Shown here one piece after another: positions 7,668 through 15,871 of a stretch of DNA of 44,310 nucleotides. Positions within the stretch are counted from its first letter, which is position 1. The number at the start of each line of letters is the position of its first letter. The stretch spans positions 1-44,310 of the forward strand of contig CALVXV010000001.1 in the NCBI GenBank assembly GCA_944371685.1, given 5' to 3'. Source of the DNA: an uncultured Bacilli bacterium. Lineage in GTDB: Bacteria; Bacillota_I; Bacilli_A; RF39; UBA660. The translations under genes were made by a program, and so were the position numbers. Under the pieces are notes generated by a model. That model saw nothing but the letters and a program-made list of their open reading frames with translations. It was not told where the DNA came from and made no database searches.

Positions 7668-8370
7668 GACAGCGTATGGTGAGACGAGTAAAATTTTAAA
7701 TATCATTACTAAAGAAAAAGGTTTAATTTCTGTTATGGCTAAAGGATGTAAAAATATAAAAAGTCCTTTAAGAAGTGTTTCATCTAAATTAACCTATGGA
7801 ACATTTATTATTTATTATAAAGAAAATAAAATATCTACATTAAAAGAAGCAAGTGTTTTAGATAATTTTAAGAATTTAAAAAAAGACATAACCTCAATTA
7901 GTTATGCGGCTTATATGCTAGAACTTAGTGAAGGTGTAATTAAGCAAAATAATAACCCACATATATTTGATTTACTTATTCAAAGCTTAGAGAAAATAAA
8001 TGAAGGCTTTGATCCGTTAATTATTATGAATATTTTAGAGTTAAAATATTTAGAATATTTAGGGGTTATGCCTATTATTGATTCATGTGCCATATGTGGT
8101 AAAAAAACAGGAATTGTTACTTTATCTAGTTATCGTGGTGGTTATGTTTGTAAAGATTGCTATACAAATGAAAATATAGTGTCGGATAAAACAATAAAAT
8201 TAATTAGAATGTTTTACTATGTAGATATTAAAAAAATATCTAAATTGGATATTAGTTTAAAATCTAAAAATGAGATTAATAGGTTTTTAGATGATTATTA
8301 TTCAAGATATACTGGTTTATATTTGAAAAGTAAAAATTTTATTAAAAATTTACAGAAATTAGTAAACTAA
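7630..8370 (+). CDS. recO: DNA repair protein RecO
   Basis: 246 residues. An N-terminal OB fold (about 1-80, GIIVNETAYGETSKILNIIT) is followed by a helical domain and a four-cysteine zinc site: CAICGKK (about 153-159) and CKDC (about 174-177). RecO helps RecR load RecA onto SSB-coated DNA. ATG 7630 lies inside yqzL and is preceded by GAGGATAAGG, so translation is probably coupled. The glyS promoter starts 4 bp after the stop, so this is the likely end of the upstream operon, although no strong terminator is seen between them. Confidence 0.93.
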   Translation: MNLEEVTGIIVNETAYGETSKILNIITKEKGLISVMAKGCKNIKSPLRSVSSKLTYGTFIIYYKENKISTLKEASVLDNFKNLKKDITSISYAAYMLELSEGVIKQNNNPHIFDLLIQSLEKINEGFDPLIIMNILELKYLEYLGVMPIIDSCAICGKKTGIVTLSSYRGGYVCKDCYTNENIVSDKTIKLIRMFYYVDIKKISKLDISLKSKNEINRFLDDYYSRYTGLYLKSKNFIKNLQKLVN

Positions 8371-8373
8371 CTC

Positions 8374-8402
8374 TTGACTAAATTTAAATAAAAACATAAA
8401 AT
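8374..8402 (+). promoter_or_regulatory. Promoter of the glyS T-box leader
   Basis: TTGACT (8374-8379), a 17-bp spacer, then TAAAAT (8397-8402). The expected transcript start is near 8409, which leaves only about 73 nt before the T-box sequence. Confidence 0.65.
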
Positions 8403-8408
8403 TAATAT

Positions 8409-8534
8409 GGATATTGAAAGGCGATGATCTGTGTGGAAAGCAGGGAGTCATATATTATAAAGTGATTCTTCTAGGATAAATAAGGTGGAACCGCGGTCAT
8501 ACCGTCCTTATATATTACTAGGAGTTTTTGTTTT
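8409..8534 (+). ncRNA. Glycine T-box leader (short form)
   Basis: The T-box core AAGGTGGAACCGCGG is at 8482-8496. The discriminator-pairing bulge TGGA (8486-8489) fits a tRNA with a U discriminator, as in tRNA-Gly. The antiterminator forms from AAGG/CCTT with an inner CGG/CCG helix. CTTCTAG (8468-8474) can pair with CTAGGAG (8518-8524), just before TTTTTGTTTT, giving a possible terminator that encloses the T-box. Upstream there is room only for one short hairpin (8424-8451). The usual long Stem I with its GNUG distal loop is not evident, so I cannot place the specifier codon with confidence (GGC occurs at 8420). Confidence 0.8.
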
Positions 8535-8545
8535 AGGAGGTAATT

Positions 8546-9916
8546 ATGGAAAAATTAACTATGGAAAAATTAGTCAGTATTTGTAAGCAATATGGTTTTA
8601 TCTTTCAAGGAAGTGAAATATATGGAGGCCTTGCTAATACTTGGGATTATGGACCACTTGGTGTAGAACTAAAAAATAATTTAAAGAAGGCTTGGTGGAA
8701 GAAATTTATTCAGGAAAGTAAGCATAGTTATGGTGTTGATGCGGCTATTTTAATGAATCCCAAAGTATGGGAAGCATCAGGTCATGTTCAAAATTTTTCA
8801 GATCCATTAATTGATTGTAGAGAATGTAAAGCAAGATGGCGAGCTGATAAATTGGCCGAAGAATATGATCATGAAATTGATGGCGATTCTATGAGTGATG
8901 ATGAACTATATGATTATATTGTAAAAAATAACATCAAATGTCCGAAGTGTGGTAAATCAAATTGGACTAAGATTAGACAATTTAATTTACTTTTTGAAAC
9001 AAGTAGAGGCGTTATTAAAGACGATTCATCTAAAGTTTATTTAAGAGGGGAAACTGCTCAAGGAGAGTTTGTTAATTTTTTAAATGTTCAAAAATCTATG
9101 AGAGCTAAATTACCATTTGGTATTGGTCAAATTGGTAAAGCTTTTAGAAATGAAATTACTCCAGGTAACTTTACGTTTAGAACGATAGAGTTTGAACAGA
9201 TGGAACATCAGTTATTTTGTAATGGTGAAGATTCAATGAATTTTTATGAAACTTATAAACAAAAAGCTTGGAATTTTTTGATAAATTTAGGTATCAAAGA
9301 AGATGATATTAGGTTTAAAGACCATGAAAAATTAGTTTTCTATTGTAAAGCCGCTTGTGATATACAGTATAGATTTCCTTTTGGCTTTGATGAATTGTGG
9401 GGTACTCATCACAGAGGTACTTATGATTTATCTCGTCACGAAGAATATTCAGGTACGCCAATGCGTTATTTAGATCCCGATACTAATGAAAAAGTTTTAC
9501 CAACTATAGTTGAATCAAGTGTTGGAGCGGATAGATTAACTTTAGCTATTTTATGTAATGCTTATGAAAATCAAACTTTAGAAGATGGTACTACTAGAGA
9601 AGTGATGCATTTTCATCCTTTTTTAGCCCCTTATAAAGCTGCTGTTTTACCACTTGTTAAAAAGCATCATAAAGAAAAAGCTTTAGAAATATATGAAATG
9701 CTTTCTAAAGACTTTATGATTACATATGATGAAACAGGTAATATTGGAAAAAGATATCGCAGGGAGGATATTGCTGGAACGCCATTTTGTATAACGGTTG
9801 ATGATGAGACTCTTAATAATAAAACTGTAACAGTTAGAGATAGAGATACTATGAAGCAAGAGATAATTAAAATAGAAGATTTAAAAGATTATTTGAATAA
9901 GAAAATCCAATTTTAA
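8546..9916 (+). CDS. glyS: Glycine-tRNA ligase, dimeric (alpha2) type
   Basis: 456 residues, the length of the single-chain class II enzyme rather than the GlyQ/GlyS two-subunit type. Motif 2 is FRNEITPGNFTFRTIEFEQME (about 214-234, arginine before E). Motif 3 is GADRLTLAI (about 328-336). An insertion carries CRECKARW and CPKCGKSNW, which look like a zinc site (about 92-139). The enzyme charges tRNA-Gly in the cytoplasm. Start ATG 8546 comes 5 bp after AGGAGG. Expression is controlled by the T-box at 8409-8534. An ATG-like repeat (MEKLTMEKL) offers a later in-frame start, but the spacing favours the first. Confidence 0.97.
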   Translation: MEKLTMEKLVSICKQYGFIFQGSEIYGGLANTWDYGPLGVELKNNLKKAWWKKFIQESKHSYGVDAAILMNPKVWEASGHVQNFSDPLIDCRECKARWRADKLAEEYDHEIDGDSMSDDELYDYIVKNNIKCPKCGKSNWTKIRQFNLLFETSRGVIKDDSSKVYLRGETAQGEFVNFLNVQKSMRAKLPFGIGQIGKAFRNEITPGNFTFRTIEFEQMEHQLFCNGEDSMNFYETYKQKAWNFLINLGIKEDDIRFKDHEKLVFYCKAACDIQYRFPFGFDELWGTHHRGTYDLSRHEEYSGTPMRYLDPDTNEKVLPTIVESSVGADRLTLAILCNAYENQTLEDGTTREVMHFHPFLAPYKAAVLPLVKKHHKEKALEIYEMLSKDFMITYDETGNIGKRYRREDIAGTPFCITVDDETLNNKTVTVRDRDTMKQEIIKIEDLKDYLNKKIQF

Positions 9917-9944
9917 AGTGAAGTATTAGAAATGGAGAAGATTT

Positions 9945-10850
9945 ATGACAAAAATCGTCATAGCAAAAACTAATATTTTAAAGGCTATTTTTACTAATAT
10001 TATCAATTTTCGTAAATTATTAAAATGTTATAGAAATATATCTACCGATAATTTTCCTATATTAGTTTTTAAAAAAGCTCTAATAAACTTATTTTATAGG
10101 GAATCTAATGAAGGTGAGGCAGATATATTTACGATTATTGGTAAGATAGATTATCAAAAACTAAAAGATAAAATTAAAGCAAAAAAAGTAAAAGTTATTG
10201 ATAAAAAAATATCATCTAAAGTTATTTTTGTAGATGATGAAAGTAAAAAAATACATAAAAAACAAATACAATCTAAAGAAAATATAAATCAAAAGAAAAA
10301 AATTGGGATTGCATCAATCAGAATTTCCGAGCAAAAAAATTTATTTAGTAAAACTATCGTTATTACTCCAATCATTAGCCCTAAAAAGAAAGCTATTATC
10401 AATGTATCTAACCAAGAAAAGATTGATAAAATAGGTGAATTAAAACAATCTAAAATAAAAGAAAATAAAGTGTCATTGCAAAATGTAAGTTTAGTTAAAA
10501 AAACTATAGAAAAACCAAATAAGACTGTAAATAGTCGGAAAAGTGAAATTCATCTTTCAAAAAAAGAAAATCAAAAACAAGATATTATTTTTAAAAAAAC
10601 ACCTAAAATTTCAAGTAAACCTACAATAAAAAATAATAAACCAAAAGTTCAAAAATATAAACTACAAAAGAAAAGTCCATCTATAATGGTGGCCTTATTT
10701 AGCGCTGTAAGTGCCTCTATTTTGTTTGGATTAGCTTTAGGTCATAAAAAAGCATTTACAAACATATTATTCGCATCATCACTAGCTTTTTTAGGCTTGG
10801 GTATGTTTGCTAATAAAAATAAAAACAAACAATTAGTAAAGAAAATATAA
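9945..10850 (+). CDS. Lysine-rich protein with two C-terminal membrane helices, unknown
   Basis: I do not recognise this 301-residue, very basic protein (Lys is the commonest residue). Residues 1-80 may form a small globular domain (NILKAIFTNIINFRKLL, then DIFTIIGKIDYQKLKDKI). Residues 85-245 are low complexity with Lys, Ile, Ser, Gln and Asn and look disordered. Residues about 248-290 hold two closely spaced hydrophobic helices split by GHKK (a hairpin anchor), then a short basic tail. It follows glyS by 28 bp with its own GGAG site, and a convergent terminator closes it against the amidase gene. A membrane-tethered nucleic-acid- or phosphate-binding tail is possible, but unproven. Confidence 0.65.
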   Translation: MTKIVIAKTNILKAIFTNIINFRKLLKCYRNISTDNFPILVFKKALINLFYRESNEGEADIFTIIGKIDYQKLKDKIKAKKVKVIDKKISSKVIFVDDESKKIHKKQIQSKENINQKKKIGIASIRISEQKNLFSKTIVITPIISPKKKAIINVSNQEKIDKIGELKQSKIKENKVSLQNVSLVKKTIEKPNKTVNSRKSEIHLSKKENQKQDIIFKKTPKISSKPTIKNNKPKVQKYKLQKKSPSIMVALFSAVSASILFGLALGHKKAFTNILFASSLAFLGLGMFANKNKNKQLVKKI

Positions 10851-10884
10851 AAAATGCTATGTAATTTATTTCATAACATTTTTT
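10851..10884. terminator. Bidirectional terminator between convergent genes
   Basis: AAAATGCTATG (10851-10861) pairs with CATAACATTTT (10872-10882) with one mismatch. T-runs lie in both directions. It overlaps the stop of the amidase gene on the minus strand. Confidence 0.75.
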
Positions 10885-12149
10885 AAGTATGCTTGTAATG
10901 CTAAAGCAATACCTTTAGCATATCCTTTAGGATTATTTAAAATATTTTTTAATTCTTTTACATTGTCGATATAGCCAAGTTCCATTAAGTAGCCTTCAGC
11001 GGTATCATTAGAATTGTAATACGGGTTTGCATCATAATCTTTATTACTACCGTCTACATAGGCATGAGTGGCAATGCCACCAATTTCTCTAATCATATAG
11101 TAATAAGGTGTGATACCGTCGTCTGAAAATCTTTGATAAATGCCATCTTCAGTTTTGAATTCTTTTTTTGTAGAAATATTCGTATTACCATATTTACAAA
11201 TGTTTTTAACAAGTAATCTAGCTAAATCAAATTTACTATCACCAGCCACATAGACTTCTAAGCCATGAGTACTTGACATACCACCAGGAATATTAGTTGA
11301 ATTATGATGAAGGGCTAAATTAAATTTAGATTTAGTTGTATTAGCAGTGGTGCCACTACCCATTTTTCCATATGTTGGAACAGTTGCTTTTTTACTTTCT
11401 CTAGTAAGTTTGACTTTAAAGCCCATTTTTTCAAGTTCATTTTGTAATGCCTTTGCCACTGTAAAATTAATATCAGATTCTTTGTAGGCTATAGAATTAT
11501 AACATTTACCTTGATTATTAGGTACACTACCATCCGCACATACAATCATTCCTGCATCGTTACCGTCATGCCCTGGATCTATAGTAATATCGTAAACATC
11601 GTTTGGCAATGATGTATTAGTGATATGAAAGCCTAAAAGTTCATGACCAGCATATTTATCCCAGGTGATATTTATTTTTTTATTATGCCCATTTTTAGTT
11701 AAAGTGTAATAAGTTATATCACTATAAGTGGTTTTATTAATTAAAGGTAAATATGTAATTTTGTTAGAACTATTTACTTTGATAAGTAAATAATATGTTC
11801 CACTGGTTAATTTTTCTAAATTAATTCCACCATTAATATATTTACTGGTTTTGAAACTATAATGGTTATTATTATTTTTTATGTCCCAATCAACTATAAA
11901 TTCATCTTTACCATTACTTAAAACTAAAGTAGGGTTACTATAATCATCTTTTAATTTAAAATCGCCTTTAAAATTAAGATGAATTCCATATCTATCATAA
12001 TAAGTGATATTACCACTCATATTGTAATTTATTTGGCTTAAAAATATTTTTCTATTAATAATATAAAAAATACTAATGGCTCCTAATATTAAAATGATTA
12101 ATAGAAAAATGACTTTCATTTTCTTCTTTTTTCTTTTTCTTTTAGCCAT
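10866..12149 (-). CDS. N-acetylmuramoyl-L-alanine amidase (Amidase_3) with membrane anchor
   Basis: 427 residues. A basic start and one signal-anchor helix (about 12-30) are followed by beta-rich extracytoplasmic sequence (about 40-180) that may be a wall-binding or Ig-like module. A C-terminal Amidase_3 domain then follows (about 186-425). The zinc/catalytic residues are visible: H194 in DPGHDG, E224 in YKESDIN, H282 in LHHNS, and the catalytic Glu in MELGYID near the end. The enzyme cleaves the amide bond between muramic acid and the stem peptide, outside the membrane. An insertion with two cysteines follows the first His. It is transcribed opposite to its neighbours, with AAGGAAG upstream of the ATG. 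Confidence 0.9.
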   Translation of the reverse strand: MAKRKRKKKKMKVIFLLIILILGAISIFYIINRKIFLSQINYNMSGNITYYDRYGIHLNFKGDFKLKDDYSNPTLVLSNGKDEFIVDWDIKNNNNHYSFKTSKYINGGINLEKLTSGTYYLLIKVNSSNKITYLPLINKTTYSDITYYTLTKNGHNKKINITWDKYAGHELLGFHITNTSLPNDVYDITIDPGHDGNDAGMIVCADGSVPNNQGKCYNSIAYKESDINFTVAKALQNELEKMGFKVKLTRESKKATVPTYGKMGSGTTANTTKSKFNLALHHNSTNIPGGMSSTHGLEVYVAGDSKFDLARLLVKNICKYGNTNISTKKEFKTEDGIYQRFSDDGITPYYYMIREIGGIATHAYVDGSNKDYDANPYYNSNDTAEGYLMELGYIDNVKELKNILNNPKGYAKGIALALQAYLKNVMK

Positions 12150-12190
12150 AAATCATACTTCCTTTAAAATTATTTTACCTAAAAAAATAA

Positions 12191-12251
12191 GTAAAGTGTA
12201 GATAAAAATAAATTTTTATCTAAAAAGATAGTATTTAATGGTTTACTTTAC
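12191..12251. repeat. Nested inverted repeats in the amidase-sepF divergent region
   Basis: A perfect 10-bp arm pair, AGATAAAAAT (12200-12209) and ATTTTTATCT (12212-12221), is separated by 2 nt. It sits inside an outer pair GTAAAGT (12191-12197) and ACTTTAC (12245-12251). All arms are AT-rich. It could be an operator or a weak hairpin in the amidase leader. The 198-bp region contains no gene. Confidence 0.5.
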
Positions 12252-12280
12252 ACAAAATAACAAAAGAACATGAAAAAGCA

Positions 12281-12309
12281 TTTCTTTTTTCTAAAATCTA
12301 TGATAAAAT
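12281..12309 (+). promoter_or_regulatory. Probable sepF promoter
   Basis: An extended -10 (TGA followed by TAAAAT, 12304-12309) is preceded at 17 bp by a poor -35 (TTTCTT). It lies 39 bp before the sepF start, which follows AAGGAGG. Confidence 0.4.
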
Positions 12310-12347
12310 TAACTATAGCAAAGTATTAAATACTAAGGAGGATAAAT

Positions 12348-12752
12348 ATGGGTTTGATAAAGAAAATCATAGGTGAAGAAGAAGATGTTTTTTCCGCACC
12401 ATCAAATGACCAGTACTATGATTTGAAAGCCGAAGAAGCATTGACTGAAGAAGGCGGCGCTAAAATGATATTGTTAGAGCCAAGAGCATACTCTGAGTCA
12501 CAACAGATTGCTGATCATTTAAAGAAAAGAAACACAGTAGTTGTTAATTTAAAAAGAGTAACCCCTGAACAAGCTAAGAGGATCGTTGATTTTCTGAGTG
12601 GAACTATTTATGCAATTGGTGGGGATTTGCAAAAAATAGGTGGCGGAATATTTTTGTGTACTCCAAACAATGTAAGTGTTCAAGGAAAAATTACAAATGA
12701 TACTGAAGGAAAAGGTATTCATGATAATAATAATATAGATATTGAGTGGTAA
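12348..12752 (+). CDS. sepF: Cell division protein SepF
   Basis: 134 residues. An N-terminal membrane-targeting amphipathic helix (MGLIKKIIG) and an acidic linker are followed by the SepF core (about 42-125), with MILLEPRAYSESQQIADHLK, VVVNLKRVTPEQAKRIVDFL and GGIFLCTP. SepF binds FtsZ filaments, tethers and arranges them at the division site, and is a Z-ring anchor in Gram-positive bacteria. AAGGAGG precedes the ATG with 6 bp. divIVA follows 34 bp downstream, as in Bacillus. Confidence 0.95.
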   Translation: MGLIKKIIGEEEDVFSAPSNDQYYDLKAEEALTEEGGAKMILLEPRAYSESQQIADHLKKRNTVVVNLKRVTPEQAKRIVDFLSGTIYAIGGDLQKIGGGIFLCTPNNVSVQGKITNDTEGKGIHDNNNIDIEW

Positions 12753-12786
12753 AAATAGGCGAAAGCGCTGAGGTGAGGTCGAACTT

Positions 12787-13266
12787 ATGGAAAAATTTAC
12801 AAGAGTCATGAGAGGATATGACCCGGATGAAGTTAATAACTTTTTAGATCAGGTTATTAAAAGGGTTGAAAAAATGATTGCTGATATTGATAAAAAAAAT
12901 AAATTAATAGAAAGCAAAAATGAAGAAATAAAAAAATTACAAGCTCAAATTGAAGATACTAGTGTTATTAAAGAAAAATTAGAGCAGTATGAAAGAATGG
13001 AAAATACTTTAAATAGAGCTATAATGATGGCTCAAAAAACGTCCGACCAATTAAAAATAAGTGCCCACCGAGAAAGCGAAATAATTATTGATGATGCCAA
13101 AAAGAATGCCAGCCGTATCGTTAATGATGCTTTAATTAAAGCTGAAAAAATTGAAAATGATGCGGAAGCTACTAAACGTAATATTAACGTTTTAAAGCGT
13201 AGATTGAAAAGTATTATTGAATCTCAATTAGAAATAATTGATGATATTGATAAGTTGGATATATAA
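12787..13266 (+). CDS. divIVA: DivIVA-family polarity/septum protein
   Basis: 159 residues. The start MEKFTRVMRGYDPDEVNNFL has the conserved membrane-curvature-binding region (F and R close to the N-terminus). Almost continuous coiled coil follows (about 25-155). DivIVA gathers at negatively curved membrane near the septum and poles, and recruits Min proteins or chromosome anchors. A GC-richer spacer with GAGGTGAGG serves as the ribosome site. The gene ends just before the Ile T-box; a possible promoter for that leader (TTGATG 13238-13243, TATATA 13260-13265) lies inside the divIVA 3' end. Confidence 0.93.
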   Translation: MEKFTRVMRGYDPDEVNNFLDQVIKRVEKMIADIDKKNKLIESKNEEIKKLQAQIEDTSVIKEKLEQYERMENTLNRAIMMAQKTSDQLKISAHRESEIIIDDAKKNASRIVNDALIKAEKIENDAEATKRNINVLKRRLKSIIESQLEIIDDIDKLDI

Positions 13267-13271
13267 AAACA

Positions 13272-13481
13272 GATGATAGAGATGTTATATTAATAATAGC
13301 TTTAAAGAGAGTTAGTGGTTGGTGAAAGCTAATAGCTAATTAATATATGGATCACTCTTGATGTTTCTTTTTGAACGTAAGTAAATAAGAACGGTAACGC
13401 GTTATAGTTTCTTGAGTGTATTTTAAAATAAAATAAGGTGGTACCGCGGGAAAACTCGTCCTTAAATAAGGACGTTTTTTT
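13272..13481 (+). ncRNA. Isoleucine T-box leader
   Basis: Full-length T-box. AGAGAG is at 13306-13311, and a distal loop with GGTTGGTG follows. A Stem I closing helix (ATATTAAT with ATTAATAT) flanks an internal loop whose 3' strand reads ATGGATCA. This places ATC (13351-13353, Ile) at the specifier position, followed by A. The T-box AAGGTGGTACCGCGG is at 13435-13449. Its TGGT bulge fits an A discriminator, as in tRNA-Ile. The terminator is CGTCCTT (13457-13463), loop AAAT, AAGGACG (13468-13474), then seven Ts. ileS is the fourth gene downstream. Confidence 0.93.
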
Positions 13482-13482
13482 G

Positions 13483-13512
13483 TTGATTAAAGCGTAAATG
13501 ATATGCTATAAT
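13483..13512 (+). promoter_or_regulatory. Promoter directly behind the T-box terminator
   Basis: TTGATT (13483-13488), an 18-bp spacer, then an extended -10: TGC followed by TATAAT (13507-13512). The start would be near 13519, just before AGGTGA and the hydrolase ATG at 13532. It would let the operon escape the T-box terminator. Confidence 0.6.
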
Positions 13513-13531
13513 TGATGGTAGGTGACAAAAA

Positions 13532-14263
13532 ATGTTTAAATATAGAAATATTAATATAAATTATATTAGATATGGTAATCCAAATGGACAAACTGTAGTT
13601 TTATTACATGGATGGGGCCAAAATATTGAGATGATGAAACCGATAGGGGATAGACTTGTCGATAATGATGTTATTATATTAGACCTTCCTGGTCATGGTA
13701 AAAGTGATGAGCCAAAAGAAGTATGGGATTTAAAGGATTTTGTAGATATGATTCACGAATTACTTAATACTTTAAATATAAAAAATCCAATATTAATTGG
13801 TCATTCATTTGGCGGTAAAATAAGTTTACTTTATGCCAGTAAATATCCAGTTAAAAAATTGATCTTATTTGGTAGTCCATTTAAAGTTAAGAAAAATCCG
13901 CAAAGTTTAAAAGTTAGGACTTTAAAAAAATTAAAAACGTTACCGGGTTTAAATAAAGTCGCAGAAGTTATGAAAAAGCATATGGGCTCTACTGATTATA
14001 GAAATGCAAGTCCGATGATGAGAGACATTTTAGTTAGACATGTAAATACTGATATTACTGAAAATGTTAAAAAGATTAACTGTCCAACTATAATTATATG
14101 GGGAACTAATGATGCAGCGGTTCCAATAGAAGATGCTTATGAACTTGAAACTTTAATTAAAGATTCGGCAGTTATTCCATATGAAGGATGTACTCATTAT
14201 GCATATTTAGAAAGGTTAAATCAAACGGTTTCAATTATTCAAAATTTTATAAAGGAGAAGTAA
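13532..14263 (+). CDS. Alpha/beta hydrolase
   Basis: 243 residues of the alpha/beta-hydrolase fold. HGWG oxyanion loop is at 26-29, the nucleophile elbow GHSFGG at 90-95 (Ser92), the acid is in GTNDAAVP (about 193) and the His in CTHYAYLE (about 222). It therefore has a complete triad and should be an active esterase, peptidase or similar; the substrate cannot be read from the sequence. It is the first gene of the hydrolase-murF-ddl-ileS unit, 1 bp before murF. This placement suggests a wall- or lipid-related substrate, but that is only context. Start ATG follows AGGTGA. Confidence 0.88.
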   Translation: MFKYRNININYIRYGNPNGQTVVLLHGWGQNIEMMKPIGDRLVDNDVIILDLPGHGKSDEPKEVWDLKDFVDMIHELLNTLNIKNPILIGHSFGGKISLLYASKYPVKKLILFGSPFKVKKNPQSLKVRTLKKLKTLPGLNKVAEVMKKHMGSTDYRNASPMMRDILVRHVNTDITENVKKINCPTIIIWGTNDAAVPIEDAYELETLIKDSAVIPYEGCTHYAYLERLNQTVSIIQNFIKEK

Positions 14264-14264
14264 T

Positions 14265-15860
14265 ATGGCACAAGAATTTTTAATTTCTATCATTGTTTAT
14301 GTTATTTATGTTTTTTTAAGAAGCCAAGATTCTATGCATATGCTTCAGCAAAATAAATATAACCGTAAAAAAACATATCTAAAGTGGCTAAATAAAAATA
14401 AGGCTAAAGCTTTTAAAAATATTAGTATTTTGTTTGTTTTATTATCATTATTTATTTTTATAAATAATACATCTTTATTGATATTGTGTTTTATTTTACT
14501 TTATTTATTTTTGACTATAAATTTGGTTTTAGATAGGAAAAGGTCACAAAATAAATTGCCGTTAAAATATACAGCAAGGGTTAAACGATTAATTTTTACA
14601 AATACTTTATTAATATTATTACCAATAATAATTATGAGCTTTTTTGTAACTGAAACGAACTTAGTTTTTTGTTATTTGATTTTAGGCTTATTCGCATATT
14701 TAAATAACTTTTATATTTTAATTGCGCTTTTGATAAATACTCCGGTTGAGAGTTTAGTAGGTCTTTATTTTAAAAATAAAGCTATTCATAAAATAAAAAG
14801 TATGAAGTCGTTAAAGGTAATTGGAATTACGGGTAGTTATGGGAAAACGAGTAGTAAAAATATTTTAAATGATATTTTAAATATTAAATATAATTCCATG
14901 CCAACACCTAAAAATTTTAATACTCCATTTGGCTTAATGATTACTATAAATAATTATTTAGATAAATTTACCGATGTTTTTATAGCCGAAATGGGGGCCT
15001 GTCAAGCAGGTGATATTAAGGAACTTTGTGATTTAGTTCATCCTAAATATGGGATAATTACTAAAATTGGTATGGCACATTTAGCCACTTTTGGAAGTAG
15101 AGAAAATATTCAAAAAACAAAATTTGAATTGATTGAGTCGCTTCCAAGTGATGGAGTTGGAATTTTAAATGGTGATGACGATTGGCAAAGAAGTTATAAA
15201 ATAAAAAATAATTGTAAAATAAAATGGATTGGAATTAATAGTGAAGATGTTGATGTAAGAGCCACAAATATTACTTTAAGTCCTAAGGGTACAATTTTTG
15301 ATTGCTATTTTAAAGGTGATGATAAACCATATAAATTTGAAACACAATTATTAGGTTATAATAATGTATATAATATTTTAGCTGGTATTGCGTTAGGTAG
15401 AGAGTTTGGTATGACTATCGAGCAGCTTAAGGCTGGAGTGGCTAAAGTTAAAGCAGTTGAACATCGCCTGGAACTAAAGAGAAATGGTGATGTAACTATT
15501 ATTGATGATGCTTATAATTCAAATCCGACTGGAGCTAAAATGGCTTTAGATGTTCTTAAAATGATGCCTGGTAAACATATTGTGGTTACACCTGGAATGA
15601 TTGAGCTGGGTGATGAAGAATATAGTAAAAATAAAGAATTTGGCACACAAATAGCTGATAGCTGTGACGAAGTAATCTTAGTTGGAGCTGAAAAAACTAA
15701 ACCAATATTAGAAGGATTAAAAGAAAAAGGCTATGACGAAAATAAAATACATGTAATTAATGATGTTTTAAAGGCTTTTCCATTAATACAAAAGCTAAAA
15801 GAAAAAGAAACTTATGTTCTTTTAGAAAATGATTTACCAGATATATTTAATGAAAAATAA
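14265..15860 (+). CDS. murF: Membrane-anchored Mur ligase, MurF type
   Basis: 531 residues. The N-terminal 160 residues carry about four to five membrane helices. A soluble Mur ligase follows, with P-loop GITGSYGKTS (about 187-196), the central domain with EMGACQAGDI (about 243-252), and a C-terminal ligase domain with DDAYNSNPTGAKMAL (about 411-425). DAYNSNP is characteristic of MurF (UDP-MurNAc-tripeptide:D-Ala-D-Ala ligase). The fused membrane domain occurs in some Bacillota MurF-like proteins and would hold the enzyme near MraY. Neighbouring ddl makes its substrate D-Ala-D-Ala. No separate soluble murF is in the window. Confidence 0.85.
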   Translation: MAQEFLISIIVYVIYVFLRSQDSMHMLQQNKYNRKKTYLKWLNKNKAKAFKNISILFVLLSLFIFINNTSLLILCFILLYLFLTINLVLDRKRSQNKLPLKYTARVKRLIFTNTLLILLPIIIMSFFVTETNLVFCYLILGLFAYLNNFYILIALLINTPVESLVGLYFKNKAIHKIKSMKSLKVIGITGSYGKTSSKNILNDILNIKYNSMPTPKNFNTPFGLMITINNYLDKFTDVFIAEMGACQAGDIKELCDLVHPKYGIITKIGMAHLATFGSRENIQKTKFELIESLPSDGVGILNGDDDWQRSYKIKNNCKIKWIGINSEDVDVRATNITLSPKGTIFDCYFKGDDKPYKFETQLLGYNNVYNILAGIALGREFGMTIEQLKAGVAKVKAVEHRLELKRNGDVTIIDDAYNSNPTGAKMALDVLKMMPGKHIVVTPGMIELGDEEYSKNKEFGTQIADSCDEVILVGAEKTKPILEGLKEKGYDENKIHVINDVLKAFPLIQKLKEKETYVLLENDLPDIFNEK

Positions 15861-15871
15861 AGGAGTGATTG

